Source: an uncultured Ectothiorhodospiraceae bacterium
Lineage (GTDB): Bacteria; Pseudomonadota; Gammaproteobacteria; XJ16; Halofilaceae
Reading direction: 5' to 3'
Length of the DNA: 64,000 nt
Assembly: GCA_913055615.1 (NCBI GenBank)
Contig: CAJXKK010000007.1
Location: 44,183 to 108,182 of the forward strand
This document shows, piece by piece, positions 17,793 through 27,079 of the stretch. The position numbers and the translations under genes were made by a program. The notes under the pieces are model-generated. The model did not search any database. It was not told where the DNA came from and was given only the letters and a program-made list of their open reading frames with translations. Within the stretch, counting starts at the first letter, position 1; each line of letters begins with the position of its first letter.

Positions 17793-18848
17793 TCAGCACG
17801 CCGGCCCGGCCGCCACGGTCGGGGTGGCGTCCTCCAGGCGCGCCAGGCCGGCTGCGTCCGGATTGTGCAGGACACCGTGTTCGGTCACCAGCGCGTCGAC
17901 CAGATTCGCCGGGGTCACATCGAAAACCGGATTCCATGCACGGGCGTCGGGCGGGGCCACCCGTCGCCCGGCCCAGGCCAGGACCTCGTCACCGGTGCGG
18001 GTCTCGATCGGAATCGAGGCGCCATCCGCAGCCGCCGGGTCAATCGTCGATGACGGTGCCGCGACCATGAAACCGATGCCGAAATGCCGCGCCAGCACGG
18101 CCAGCCCGCAGGTCCCGATCTTGTTGGCGACATCGCCGTTGGCGGCGACCCGGTCGGCGCCGACAATGACCCATCCGATCCGGCCACTGGCCATCAGCGC
18201 CGCCGCGGCCCCGTCGACGATAACCTGCCCCTCGATACCCTCGCGGGCGAGTTCCCATGCCGTCAGGCGCGCCCCCTGCAGCCACGGGCGCGTCTCCCCC
18301 ATGAACACCGCGTCGATACGGCCACTGGCCCAGCCCGAGCGGATGACACCGAGCGCGGTCCCGAAACCACCGGTCGCGAGGGCACCGGTGTTGCAGTGGG
18401 TCAGCACACCCGTGGGGCCGTCGATCTGCGCGGCGCCAGCCTCCCCGATGGCGTGGTTCGCGGCCAGATCCTCGGCGTGAATCGCCTCGGCCTCCCGGGC
18501 CAGCCGCCCGGCGAGTTCATCCGGCGCCACTGCGGCCGCCACCCGACTCATCCGTTCCAGCGCCCAGTGCAGGTTGATCGCGGTCGGTCGGGCCTGACCC
18601 AGCGTGGCCCCCGCCGCCCCGAGATCGGCGCCGGCATGCGCGGCGAGCGCAAGGCCATAGGCGGCCGCGACCCCGATCGCAGGCGCGCCGCGCACGACCA
18701 TCGCCCGGATCGCATCGGCGACCCCGGACGCATCGGTGCAATCGATCCAGACCTCGTCGAGCGGCAGGTAACGCTGATCGAGCAGCGTCAGGCGGTCACC
18801 GTGCCAGATCATCGCACGCACGCTGTCGACGTAACTGTCAGAGGACAT
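17793..18848 (-). CDS. mtnA: Methylthioribose-1-phosphate isomerase
   Basis: A 351-residue enzyme that isomerises 5-methylthioribose-1-phosphate to the ribulose form in methionine salvage. Family marks are [22 protein letters not shown], the catalytic Cys152 in [12 protein letters not shown] and the catalytic Asp232 in [16 protein letters not shown]. It is divergent from mtaD, a companion enzyme for methylthioadenosine. No other mtn genes are present, so the downstream fate of the product is not visible here. Confidence 0.95.
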   Translation of the reverse strand: MSSDSYVDSVRAMIWHGDRLTLLDQRYLPLDEVWIDCTDASGVADAIRAMVVRGAPAIGVAAAYGLALAAHAGADLGAAGATLGQARPTAINLHWALERMSRVAAAVAPDELAGRLAREAEAIHAEDLAANHAIGEAGAAQIDGPTGVLTHCNTGALATGGFGTALGVIRSGWASGRIDAVFMGETRPWLQGARLTAWELAREGIEGQVIVDGAAAALMASGRIGWVIVGADRVAANGDVANKIGTCGLAVLARHFGIGFMVAAPSSTIDPAAADGASIPIETRTGDEVLAWAGRRVAPPDARAWNPVFDVTPANLVDALVTEHGVLHNPDAAGLARLEDATPTVAAGPAC

Positions 18849-18975
18849 TCGTCATTACTCCCTGCAACCATCCAGGAGTGTACAAGGCGGCCGGAGGCAC
18901 GACCACGGCAATCCGGCGGCGAAAGCGGCCATGGTGCCTTGTCCGGCCGTTACCCCGGCGGTATCGTGCATGGCC

Positions 18976-20307
18976 ATGAACGAGCCCCAGGATTCCCCCG
19001 ATACCCTGCTGCTGCCGAGCTGGGTGGTCACCGTCGACGAAGCCGACCGCGTCCTTGCCGGGCATGCGGTCGCCGTGCGTGACGGCATCATCGCCGCGAT
19101 ACTGCCCGGCGAGGAAGCGCGGCGCCGCTGGCCCGACGCCGAAACCGTGGACCTTGCCGGACATGCGCTGATGCCGGGGATGGTGAACGCGCACACGCAC
19201 GCGGCCATGTCGCTGCTGCGTGGCCTGGCCGATGATCTGCCACTGATGCAGTGGCTACAGGAACACATCTGGCCAGCCGAGGGCCGCTGGGTCGACGAGT
19301 CGTTCGTGCACGACGGCAGCGGTCTCGCCTTCGCCGAGATGCTGCGCGGCGGCACCACCTGCCTCAACGACATGTACTTCTTCCCCGAGGTCACCGCGCG
19401 GCTGGCCGAGGAGATCGGCATGCGTGCCGTGGTCGGCATGATCGTACTCGACTTCCCGACCCGGTACGCCGACGGGCCGGATCAGTATTTCGAGAAGGGG
19501 CTGGCGCTGCACGATCGCTACCGCAGCAATGCGATGATCCATACCGCTTTCGCGCCGCATGCCCCCTACACGGTCTCCGACGAGCCGCTCGAACGGGTCC
19601 GCATGTACGCCGATGAACTGGATGTGCCGGTTCAGATGCACGTCCACGAGACCCGCGGCGAGTGCGAGCGTGCCCGGGCGGATCACGGTGAACGCCCGCT
19701 CACGCGGCTCGAACGCCTGGGCCTGCTGTCGCCGGGCTTCGCGGCGGTCCACATGACGGTCCTCGAAGACGGCGAAATCGAGGCCTTCGCCCGTACCGGC
19801 GCCAGCGTCATTCACTGCCCCGAATCCAATCTCAAGCTCGCCAGCGGTTTCGCGCCGGTCCAGCGGCTGCAGAAGGCCGGCATCAACGTCGCACTCGGTA
19901 CCGATGGCGCCGCCTCCAACAACGACCTCGACATGTTCGGCGAGATGCGCACCGCGGCCCTGCTCGCCAAGGCCGTGGCCGCGGACGCCGAGGCCGTACC
20001 CGCCGATGTCGCATTGCGCATGGCGACCATCAACGGTGCCCGTGCGCTCGGGCTGGGCGAGGTGACGGGCTCGATCGAGGAAGGCAAGGCGGCCGATCTG
20101 GTCGCCGTCGATCTGACCGCGCTGGAGACTCGCCCCATCTACGATGTGGTCTCACAGCTCGTGTACGCAACCGGCCGTCACCAGGTCAGCGATGTCTGGA
20201 TCGCCGGGCGCCCCCAGGTACGCAACGGCCAACTCGTTACGCTGGATCCGGACGATCTGGCCAACCGCACGGACGCCTGGCAGGAGCGGATCGGTGGCGG
20301 CCGCTGA
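18976..20307 (+). CDS. mtaD: Methylthioadenosine/S-adenosylhomocysteine deaminase-type amidohydrolase
   Basis: A 443-residue metal-dependent amidohydrolase that deaminates 5'-methylthioadenosine or S-adenosylhomocysteine. The N-terminal metal pair is in NAHTHAAMS (His73, His75), with further ligands in HVHET and HMTV and the catalytic Asp in GTDGAASNN. An in-frame ATG two codons upstream (18970) is equally possible. It is the first gene of mtaD-ubiG-gph, an order seen in pseudomonads. It links adenosine-type by-products of SAM use to the divergent mtnA. Confidence 0.88.
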   Translation: MNEPQDSPDTLLLPSWVVTVDEADRVLAGHAVAVRDGIIAAILPGEEARRRWPDAETVDLAGHALMPGMVNAHTHAAMSLLRGLADDLPLMQWLQEHIWPAEGRWVDESFVHDGSGLAFAEMLRGGTTCLNDMYFFPEVTARLAEEIGMRAVVGMIVLDFPTRYADGPDQYFEKGLALHDRYRSNAMIHTAFAPHAPYTVSDEPLERVRMYADELDVPVQMHVHETRGECERARADHGERPLTRLERLGLLSPGFAAVHMTVLEDGEIEAFARTGASVIHCPESNLKLASGFAPVQRLQKAGINVALGTDGAASNNDLDMFGEMRTAALLAKAVAADAEAVPADVALRMATINGARALGLGEVTGSIEEGKAADLVAVDLTALETRPIYDVVSQLVYATGRHQVSDVWIAGRPQVRNGQLVTLDPDDLANRTDAWQERIGGGR

Positions 20308-20329
20308 GCACTCCACCGGAGATCAGGAA

Positions 20330-21037
20330 ATGGACAACGCCGACCCGGCCGAACTGCGCAAGTTTGCCGACCTCGCCAGCCGCTGGTGGGACCCGGATGG
20401 CGAATGCGCGCCCCTGCACGCGATCAACCCGCTGCGGCTCGGCTGGATCGAGCGCCAGGCCGGCGGTCTCTCGGACCGGCGTGTAGCGGATGTCGGCTGC
20501 GGGGGCGGCATCCTGACGGAGTCAATGGCCCGGCGCGGCGCCGAGGTGATAGGCATCGATCTTGCCGGCGAGGCGCTGGCGGCCGCGCGCAAGCATGCCA
20601 GTGACCACGAGATCGCGATCGACTACCGCGAACAGTCCGCTGAGGAGCTCGCCGCGGGCGAACCGGCCTCTTTCGACGTCGTTACCTGCATGGAGATGCT
20701 GGAGCACGTACCCGATCCGGCCTCGATCGTGCGCGCCTGCGCCACACTGTTGCGCCCCGGAGGCACGGTCGTATTCTCCACCATCAACCGCACACCCAAG
20801 GCCTGGCTGTTCGCGATCGTGGGCGCCGAATACCTGCTGAAGCTGCTGCCGCGCGGTACGCACGAATACGCCCGCCTGATCCGCCCATCGGAACTCGCCA
20901 CATGGGCTCGGGAGGCGGGTCTCGACGTCACGGCCGAGCGCGGGCTGACCTACAAACCGCTGACACGCCATTACCACCTCGATGACGACATCGACGTGAA
21001 CTACATGCTCGCCTGCCACAGCCCCACCAATGACTGA
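20330..21037 (+). CDS. ubiG: Ubiquinone biosynthesis O-methyltransferase
   Basis: A 235-residue SAM-dependent methyltransferase that performs the two O-methylations of ubiquinone synthesis. The SAM loop is VADVGCGGGILTE (about residues 52-64), with the acidic ribose-binding residue in GIDLAGEAL. The family segments FADLASRWWDPDGE and GTHEYARLIRPSEL are present. The ATG at 20330 follows GGAG; a GTG at 20294 is possible but less well placed. It overlaps the next gene by eight bases. Confidence 0.93.
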   Translation: MDNADPAELRKFADLASRWWDPDGECAPLHAINPLRLGWIERQAGGLSDRRVADVGCGGGILTESMARRGAEVIGIDLAGEALAAARKHASDHEIAIDYREQSAEELAAGEPASFDVVTCMEMLEHVPDPASIVRACATLLRPGGTVVFSTINRTPKAWLFAIVGAEYLLKLLPRGTHEYARLIRPSELATWAREAGLDVTAERGLTYKPLTRHYHLDDDIDVNYMLACHSPTND

Positions 21038-21713
21038 GCGAGAACTCATCCTGTTCGACCTCGACGGGACCCTCATTGATACCGCGCCCGATATGGCGGC
21101 AGCGCTTAATGATCTGCTGTCGGCCGAGGGCCGGGAGCCGCTGCCATTCGCCGACATCCGCCCGCATGTATCCCACGGCGCGGCCGGTCTGCTCCGGGTC
21201 GGCTTCGACGACCATGGCGATACCGCCGATTCGGGCCGCCTACGGGCCTCATTCCTCGATCGCTATCAGTCGAACCTGGCCGGCGCCTCCCAGCCCTTCC
21301 CGGGTATCGCCGAACTGCTGCAGCGGATCGAGGAGGATGGGCGCGCCTGGGGTGTCGTCACCAATAAACCCGGCTGGCTGACCGAACCGCTGCTACACCT
21401 GCTGGGTCTGGACACGCGCGCCGCCGTCGTCGTATCCGGCGACACCCTGGAGCAGCGCAAGCCTCACCCGGCTCCACTGCTGCATGCGTGCACCCAGACC
21501 GGCCACGAACCGACCCGTGCCGTCTACGTTGGCGACGCCGAACGCGACGTCGCCGCGGGCATCGCTGCCGGCATGGACACCTTCGTAGCCGTGTACGGCT
21601 ACCTCGGCCCCGACGACCACCCGAACGACTGGGGCGCCTCCGCCCTCCTCGAACAACCCGGCGACCTCTGGCCGCACCTGATCCAGCCCGCACGGTCCGT
21701 GGAGACGCCATGA
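21030..21713 (+). CDS. gph: HAD phosphatase, Gph or MupP type
   Basis: A 227-residue HAD-family phosphatase with motif I FDLDGTLID (Asp10, Asp12), motif II in VVTNKPG, the lysine in RKPHPAP and motif IV in VGDAERD. It may act on phosphoglycolate; but in Pseudomonas the gene following ubiG in this same context is MupP, the MurNAc-6-phosphate phosphatase of peptidoglycan recycling, and the segment VSHGAAGLL resembles that subgroup. Either is possible. It is translated in overlap with ubiG. Confidence 0.82.
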   Translation: MTERELILFDLDGTLIDTAPDMAAALNDLLSAEGREPLPFADIRPHVSHGAAGLLRVGFDDHGDTADSGRLRASFLDRYQSNLAGASQPFPGIAELLQRIEEDGRAWGVVTNKPGWLTEPLLHLLGLDTRAAVVVSGDTLEQRKPHPAPLLHACTQTGHEPTRAVYVGDAERDVAAGIAAGMDTFVAVYGYLGPDDHPNDWGASALLEQPGDLWPHLIQPARSVETP

Positions 21714-21787
21714 GGGTTCACCAGACTCGGCGGCACCAGCTCGCAGACTATGCGTATGAACCACGGGAGATTTTTTGCGGAGGGACA

Positions 21788-21935
21788 AGAACCACAGATC
21801 AACACGGATGGACACGGATAAAAGTCGAAGGCCGTGAAACCAGGAACCTGGTGAAATGAATGGATCCAGGATGACTGCAATCCGGGTCCTTTTATTTGAC
21901 GTTATCTGTGTTTATCTGTATCCATCTGTGGTTCC
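21788..21935. repeat. ACCACAGATG inverted-repeat locus 2
   Basis: A second copy of the interspersed element: left arm AGAACCACAGATCAACACGG at 21788-21825 and an inverted arm ending TCCATCTGTGGTTCC at 21902-21935, separated by about 75 bases. It occupies most of the 292-base gap between convergent gph and the small YtxH-like gene. I see no gene in this gap. Confidence 0.85.
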
Positions 21936-22005
21936 GAATTTACCCGATGTCAGCACAGGAGTTCAGCGATTCCCCCGTGGTTCTGTTTGATGCCTCCGGC
22001 GCCAC

Positions 22006-22254
22006 CTACTCGGACTGGAGTTTTTCCTTGACCGTGTCGGCGCCCTCGCGAACCGCATCACCGGCCTTGTCGACAGCGGTGCCGGTCTCTTCGGCGGCCT
22101 GGCGCATGGTGCGGTCGAGGCGTTCGGAGAGAGTGACCCGGGCGAACGGGTTGGACAGCAGCGGCTGGCCCTTGCCGATATTCATGCCGAACCACAGGCC
22201 GATCAGCCCCCCCACCAGCAGACCCACGGCGAATCCGCGCAACAGTTTCCTCAT
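22006..22254 (-). CDS. Small YtxH-like membrane protein
   Basis: An 82-residue protein with one N-terminal membrane helix rich in glycine (FAVGLLVGGLIGLWFGMNIG) and an amphipathic helical tail of the kind seen in YtxH/late-embryogenesis-like stress proteins (TAVDKAGDAVREGADTVKEK). The ATG follows a near-perfect ribosome-binding site (GGAGGAG). Function unknown. It is divergent from hpnC with only 44 bases between the starts. Confidence 0.7.
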   Translation of the reverse strand: MRKLLRGFAVGLLVGGLIGLWFGMNIGKGQPLLSNPFARVTLSERLDRTMRQAAEETGTAVDKAGDAVREGADTVKEKLQSE

Positions 22255-22298
22255 CGAACTCCTCCCGGGTTTCGGCGGCATTCAGGCGTGATCCTAGC

Positions 22299-23210
22299 AT
22301 GACACCTTCCGTCCCTGACGCGTACCGCGAATGCCGGGCACTGGCTCGAGCGCACTACGAGAACTTCCCGGTCGCCTCGCATCTGCTGCCGCGGCGGATG
22401 CGCGATCCCGTTGCCGCGATCTACGTGTTTGCACGGCGCGCCGATGACCTCGCCGATGAAGGGACACACGGTAACGACGCGCGTCTGGCGGCACTGGATG
22501 CCATGGCTGCGGATATCGATGCGACCGCCGCCGGCCGGCCTCCGGACGACGCGCTCTGGCGGGCCCTGGCCGACGCCATACCGCGCTACGACCTGCAGCT
22601 GGCGCCGTTCCATAACCTGCTGTCCGCTTTCCGCCAGGACGTCACGCAGCGGCGTTTCGATACCTTCGACGATCTGCGCGACTACGCCCGCCGGTCCGCG
22701 GATCCGGTCGGGCGCCTGCTGCTGCAGCTGGCGGATCAGGCCACGCCGGCGAATATCACCGATTCCGACCGGATCTGTACCGGCCTGCAGTTGATCAATT
22801 TCCTCCAGGACCTGCACCAGGATTTCATCGAGCGCGACCGCCTCTATATCCCGCGGGCGGATCTGGCGGCCTTCGGGGTGTCCGAGGAACGGCTGCGCTC
22901 GGGCGCGGGCGAGGCGCAAATCGATGCCCTGATCGCCCATCAGACCGAGCGCGCGGGCGCCTGGCTGTACGCAGGGCGGAATCTGCCCGCGCGGTTGCCG
23001 GGGCGTTTCGGGCTGGAGATCCGCCTGATCGTGCGCGGTGGCTGGCGGATCGTCGAGCGTCTTCGCGCGACCAAGGCGGGGGCGCCGTTCGCGCGGCCCC
23101 GGCTCGATCGGGCCGATCGTGCATGGATCGCTCGCGGGCTGCTACCGGGGGCCGTACTCGGTGGTGTACAACCACCACGGGAAGTGGCAGTGAGCGAGTC
23201 CGTGGAGTGA
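22299..23210 (+). CDS. hpnC: Squalene/phytoene synthase family protein, HpnC-like
   Basis: A 303-residue prenyl-transferase-fold enzyme; HpnC makes hydroxysqualene from presqualene diphosphate in hopanoid-type squalene synthesis. The opening AYRECRALARAHYENFPVAS with LLPRRMRDPVAAIYVFAR is typical of HpnC. The two metal-binding acidic motifs are DDLAD (residues 49-53) and DLHQD in the NFLQDLHQD segment. The usual partners hpnD and hpnE are not in this window, so the pathway must be completed elsewhere or the enzyme has another prenyl substrate. Confidence 0.88.
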   Translation: MTPSVPDAYRECRALARAHYENFPVASHLLPRRMRDPVAAIYVFARRADDLADEGTHGNDARLAALDAMAADIDATAAGRPPDDALWRALADAIPRYDLQLAPFHNLLSAFRQDVTQRRFDTFDDLRDYARRSADPVGRLLLQLADQATPANITDSDRICTGLQLINFLQDLHQDFIERDRLYIPRADLAAFGVSEERLRSGAGEAQIDALIAHQTERAGAWLYAGRNLPARLPGRFGLEIRLIVRGGWRIVERLRATKAGAPFARPRLDRADRAWIARGLLPGAVLGGVQPPREVAVSESVE

Positions 23211-23318
23211 TTCGGCGTCGTGCTCGGAGAGTTCTCGCCAAGGCGCAATGAGCGCGACGCGACGCGAAGAAGAACAGATAGACACAATTCACGCGCAGTC
23301 GCGGAGCCTCGCACCACG

Positions 23319-23447
23319 CAGGAGCGGGCTTGCCCGCGAACCGCCGTCCGGCCAGTGTCGCGCCGGATACCGTGGCAATTGATCGCGCCGGGACGCGTCA
23401 CGGCATCGGGGCTGTGGAAAACGGTTCGCGGGCAAGCCCGCTCCTCC
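23319..23447. repeat. REP doublet 1 (REPIN-like)
   Basis: Two inverted copies of a Pseudomonas-type REP sequence: GGAGCGGGCTTGCCCGCG at 23321 and its complement CGCGGGCAAGCCCGCTCC at 23427-23444, each itself a hairpin. It lies in the 304-base gap between convergent hpnC and the M24 gene. No gene is evident in the gap. Confidence 0.85.
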
Positions 23448-23514
23448 AGCGCCTGTCTTTCCCTGGCGTGCCTTTGCGCTTTTCGGGCCTTGGCGACAAC
23501 CTGTTACCCACCCG

Positions 23515-24666
23515 TCAAACGCTGATCAGGTCCACCCCGTGGCGATGCAGGGAGACCGCACCCGCCTCCGTAACCTCGACCGTCTGGCCGAGCGTCATCG
23601 CGTGTCCGCTGTCGGAATTCACCAGGATAATGTGGATAAAGAAGGCCATACCCGCCTCGATCACGGTCGGGTTGCCCGAGTAGAACATCGGCCAGTCCAT
23701 CCACATCGGCGCGAACGTGGCTCCCATGGAATAGCCGCAGGCGTTGAGGCGATGCGGCCGTAGGCCGGCGTCATCAACGACACGCGCATGCGCATCGAAT
23801 ACGGAGCCGACCGTCCCGCCGGGTCTGCACGCCTGCATGCAGGCGGCCATCGCATCGGCGGCCGCCGCATGCATATGCCGATGCTCGTCATCGACGTGGC
23901 CGACGACAATCGTGCGCATCATGGCGGCGTGATAGCGCCGATAGACGCCGGCCCATTCCAGCGTGAGCTGATCCTGCTCATCGAGCGAGCGCCGGCCACT
24001 GAAGTACCGGCACAGCAGCGCATCCCGGCCGGAACCGATGATGAATTCATTACCGGGGTAATCGCCGCCGCCGCGGAAGACTGCCCCCTGCATAGCGGCC
24101 AGAATATCGCCCTCCCAGGCAGCCGGCGCCGCATGTCCCAGCGCCGCGTCCAGCGCATCGTCGCCCAGCCCCGCGGCACGACGGATATACGCCATCTCGG
24201 TCGGGCTCTTGACCGCCCGCTTGCGGCTGATCAGTTCGGATGCATCATCCGTCGTACAGAAGCCTTGCAGCGCGGCATCGAGTCGCCGGGCATTCCGCCC
24301 GGTCAATCCGTACGCCTCGTACTCCACGCCGAGACGCTTGCCTCGCAGGCCCAACTCGTCCAGCACGGACCGAAGCTCCTCGGCGGGGTTCACGCCCTCG
24401 CGGTCCACCCAGACGCGGATGTCGTCGATAACCGAGGTATGTTCCGCCTGACGTCGATCCGGTTCACGGGTGAGCAGCATCATGCGGCCATCGCTATCGA
24501 TTACCAGACACTGAAAGAAGCAGTAGCCAAACGTATCGAAACCCGACAGCCAGTACATGCTTTCCTGGCGGAAACACAGCAGTGCGTCGAGGCCCTGCCG
24601 CGCCAGTTCAGCGCCGACATCGGCCTGGCGCTGCGCAAGCTCTTCCGCCGTGAAATGGATCGCCAT
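23515..24666 (-). CDS. M24-family hydrolase (creatinase/ectoine-hydrolase-like)
   Basis: A 383-residue pita-bread fold protein of the M24/creatinase group: an N-terminal creatinase-like domain (about 1-140) and a catalytic domain. The normal Asp/Asp/His/Glu/Glu metal set is not recognisable; the strand that normally carries the two Asp reads LEWAGVYRRYHAAMMRT, and the His loop reads GYSMGATF. That pattern suggests a metal-independent amidino- or lactam-type hydrolase such as creatinase or ectoine hydrolase, not a peptidase. Creatinase would supply sarcosine to the oxidases in this window, but this is speculation. It precedes the EamA gene's 3' end on the same strand. Confidence 0.75.
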   Translation of the reverse strand: MAIHFTAEELAQRQADVGAELARQGLDALLCFRQESMYWLSGFDTFGYCFFQCLVIDSDGRMMLLTREPDRRQAEHTSVIDDIRVWVDREGVNPAEELRSVLDELGLRGKRLGVEYEAYGLTGRNARRLDAALQGFCTTDDASELISRKRAVKSPTEMAYIRRAAGLGDDALDAALGHAAPAAWEGDILAAMQGAVFRGGGDYPGNEFIIGSGRDALLCRYFSGRRSLDEQDQLTLEWAGVYRRYHAAMMRTIVVGHVDDEHRHMHAAAADAMAACMQACRPGGTVGSVFDAHARVVDDAGLRPHRLNACGYSMGATFAPMWMDWPMFYSGNPTVIEAGMAFFIHIILVNSDSGHAMTLGQTVEVTEAGAVSLHRHGVDLISV

Positions 24667-24781
24667 GGATTACTCCCTTTGCGGAACGCCCGCGCAAAGT
24701 ATCACAGCCCGCCCCGTGCGCGTTGCGCGACTGGCCAGGGGTTATCGATCTCCACCGGCTCGTGCGCGCCGCGACACGGCG

Positions 24782-25654
24782 TCACGATTGCGCCCGGGTC
24801 GACAGCAGCACGCCGATGATCACGAGCACCGCACCCGCAACCTGCCCCATGCCGAGATTCTCGCCCAGCACGAGCGCGGCCCCCAGTACCGTGAAGACCG
24901 GCTCCGCATTGAACATGATCGATGACTGGGGCGCCCCGGCGGAACGAATGGCAAAGAACTGCAGGCAGACCGCGAGGATATAGAAAACACCGACACCGAA
25001 AAGCGCCGCCATGGCCACTGGAGCGCCCGGCAGCGCGATGCCGCCAGTCCAGCCAACGTACGCCACTACGGCCACCCCGCATAGCAGATGCAGGTTAAAG
25101 CTGAAGGTGAACATATCCTGGTCCACAACCAGGCGCCGGCTCATCAGGAAGGTCATCATCAACGCGACGGCGGCCGTGAGCGCGAGCGCACAGCCACGCC
25201 AGTCGAGTTCCCCCAGATCGGGACCGAGTGCGAGCGCGAGACCGGCGAAAGCGATCAAAGCCGCGCCCAGCGTCACCGGCTCAGGCCTGCGCCGGGCGAG
25301 CAGTGGCCCGATCAACGCCACCTGGACGGGGAATGTGAAAAAGATCAATACGGCGAGGCTGACGGGAATATAGTAAAATGATGCCATGTAGCAGACATTG
25401 ACGGTCAACCAGGCGCAGGCGATGACCACGGTCGGACGCCACTCCCGCGCCGGCACCATCCACGGGCGGCGCAGGTACGCGACGACGGCGAACGTCGCGA
25501 ACAGCCCGAACAGCAGCCGCGCGGCGATGACGCTGGCCGGCGTCGCACCGGCGGAATAGACGAAGCCCGCGAACATTGACACCCCCGCGAACGACGTCGC
25601 CGACGCGAGCGCGGCGAACCGCCCCGCGGCAGCCACGGACATCGGTCGAGTCAT
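24782..25654 (-). CDS. EamA/DMT-family permease
   Basis: A 290-residue drug/metabolite transporter with ten predicted helices in two EamA repeats. The second repeat carries the family segment MFNAEPVFTVLGAALVLGE. Such proteins usually export amino acids or metabolites. It is divergent from the GbdR-like regulator, with start codons about 120 bases apart, so that regulator may control it. Substrate unknown. Confidence 0.85.
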   Translation of the reverse strand: MTRPMSVAAAGRFAALASATSFAGVSMFAGFVYSAGATPASVIAARLLFGLFATFAVVAYLRRPWMVPAREWRPTVVIACAWLTVNVCYMASFYYIPVSLAVLIFFTFPVQVALIGPLLARRRPEPVTLGAALIAFAGLALALGPDLGELDWRGCALALTAAVALMMTFLMSRRLVVDQDMFTFSFNLHLLCGVAVVAYVGWTGGIALPGAPVAMAALFGVGVFYILAVCLQFFAIRSAGAPQSSIMFNAEPVFTVLGAALVLGENLGMGQVAGAVLVIIGVLLSTRAQS

Positions 25655-25682
25655 ATGCTCAATCCGGGTTCAGCGACCGAAT

Positions 25683-25710
25683 TTGCGAACACCGGTTTTT
25701 CCGGCATAAT
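25683..25710 (+). promoter_or_regulatory. Candidate sigma-70 promoter for the GbdR-like gene
   Basis: TTGCGA, a 16-base spacer and CATAAT lie ahead of the regulator. The expected transcript start (about 25717) excludes in-frame starts further upstream and supports translation from ATG 25775 (or 25727). Confidence 0.5.
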
Positions 25711-25774
25711 TTTCAGTCCTTCTGAGATGTCCCGGGGGCCTTCGGGGCGGGCGAGCGAACGCGGATCCCTGCAC

Positions 25775-26917
25775 ATGAACAGCACCGACGCCCCAGGCAA
25801 ACCTATTCGGCTCGGCTTCCTGCTGACGCCCGAGTATTCGATGATCGCGTTCGCCTCGGCGATCGAGCCCCTGCGCATGGCCAATCGCCTGTCGGGCAAG
25901 CGACTCTACCAGTGGACTACATACACGGTCGACGGTAACCCCGTCATGGCGAGCAATGGCCTGGAGATCCGCCCCGATGCCGCCATCACGGAGGTCACGG
26001 GGCTTGATACCCTGTTCGTGTGCTCAGGGCTCGATGTTGAACGGGCGAGCGATCGTGCCACGCTGTCGTGGCTCAAGAAACTGGGCCAGCAACGGATGAA
26101 TTTCGGTGCCCTTTGCACCGGGGCCCACGTGCTTGCCCGCGCCGGTCTGCTCGATGGCTATCGCTGCACCCTGCACTGGGAAAATATCGCCAGCATGCGC
26201 GAGGCGTTCCCGCGCGTAGTCGTATCCTACGAACTGTTCGAGATCGACCGCGACCGCTTCACGAGCGCCGGTGGTACCGCCCCGCTCGACATGATGCTCA
26301 ATCTGATCACCCAGCAGATCGGTGCCGACACGGCGACCGCGATTTCCGAGGCATTCGCCTGCGAGCGTATCCGCGGACGCCACGATCGCCAGCGTATCCC
26401 GCTGCAGCTGCGGCTCGGTACGAGTCAGCCGAAACTGATCGAGACCGTGTCGATTATGGAATCCAATATCGAGGAACCGATCAGTCTGGATGAACTCGCC
26501 CGCCACGTCGGTGTGTCGCGACGTCAACTCGAACGCCTGTTCCAGAAGCATCTGAACTGCGTGCCCACGCGCTATTACCTGGAGCTGCGCCTGGCACGCG
26601 CGCGCCAGCTCCTGCTGCAGACCTCGATCTCAATCGTCGATGTGGCCTTCGCCTGCGGCTTCGTATCGGCGCCGCACTTCTCGAAATGCTACCGCGATTA
26701 CTTCGGCATCCCTCCGCGAGAAGAACGGCGTCTGCGCGGCGCACGCACGGGTGATCAGGCGGATCCGTCGGTCGAAGACACTACCGAGGCCACCCTGCCC
26801 GCCGAGGGCGCCGCCGCTTTCCTGCGCAAAGCGCACGAAGCCCCGGATTCCGATGAGACGGGAGGCGGCGACATCGATGATGCCAGGGCGATCGCGAGCG
26901 ACCGCAGGAATATCTGA
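25775..26917 (+). CDS. GlxA-type AraC regulator, GbdR-like
   Basis: A 380-residue regulator with an N-terminal glutamine-amidotransferase-like ligand domain (GFLLTPEYSMIAFASAIEP; GALCTGAHVLARAGLLDGYR) and a C-terminal AraC helix-turn-helix pair (ISLDELARHVGVSRRQLERL; VDVAFACGFVSAPHFSKCYR). This is the architecture of GbdR, which activates glycine betaine and dimethylglycine catabolism in Pseudomonas, and of the related CdhR and ArgR. A 60-residue acidic tail after the DNA-binding domain is unusual. It faces the corrinoid operon convergently and the EamA gene divergently. Betaine or dimethylglycine sensing is inferred. Confidence 0.85.
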   Translation: MNSTDAPGKPIRLGFLLTPEYSMIAFASAIEPLRMANRLSGKRLYQWTTYTVDGNPVMASNGLEIRPDAAITEVTGLDTLFVCSGLDVERASDRATLSWLKKLGQQRMNFGALCTGAHVLARAGLLDGYRCTLHWENIASMREAFPRVVVSYELFEIDRDRFTSAGGTAPLDMMLNLITQQIGADTATAISEAFACERIRGRHDRQRIPLQLRLGTSQPKLIETVSIMESNIEEPISLDELARHVGVSRRQLERLFQKHLNCVPTRYYLELRLARARQLLLQTSISIVDVAFACGFVSAPHFSKCYRDYFGIPPREERRLRGARTGDQADPSVEDTTEATLPAEGAAAFLRKAHEAPDSDETGGGDIDDARAIASDRRNI

Positions 26918-27079
26918 TCGACCGACGCCCGAGCGCCGAATCAGTGCAGCGGTCCATGGTTTGGCGCCCCCCGACCAGCGTGGGCGCCTGCTGGTTGAGT
27001 TCGCACGGGACATGCGGGAATCCGGTTGACGAGCTGAACGAGGCGAAGCCAGCAAAACGGCCCGTCGGCCGACGGCGCG

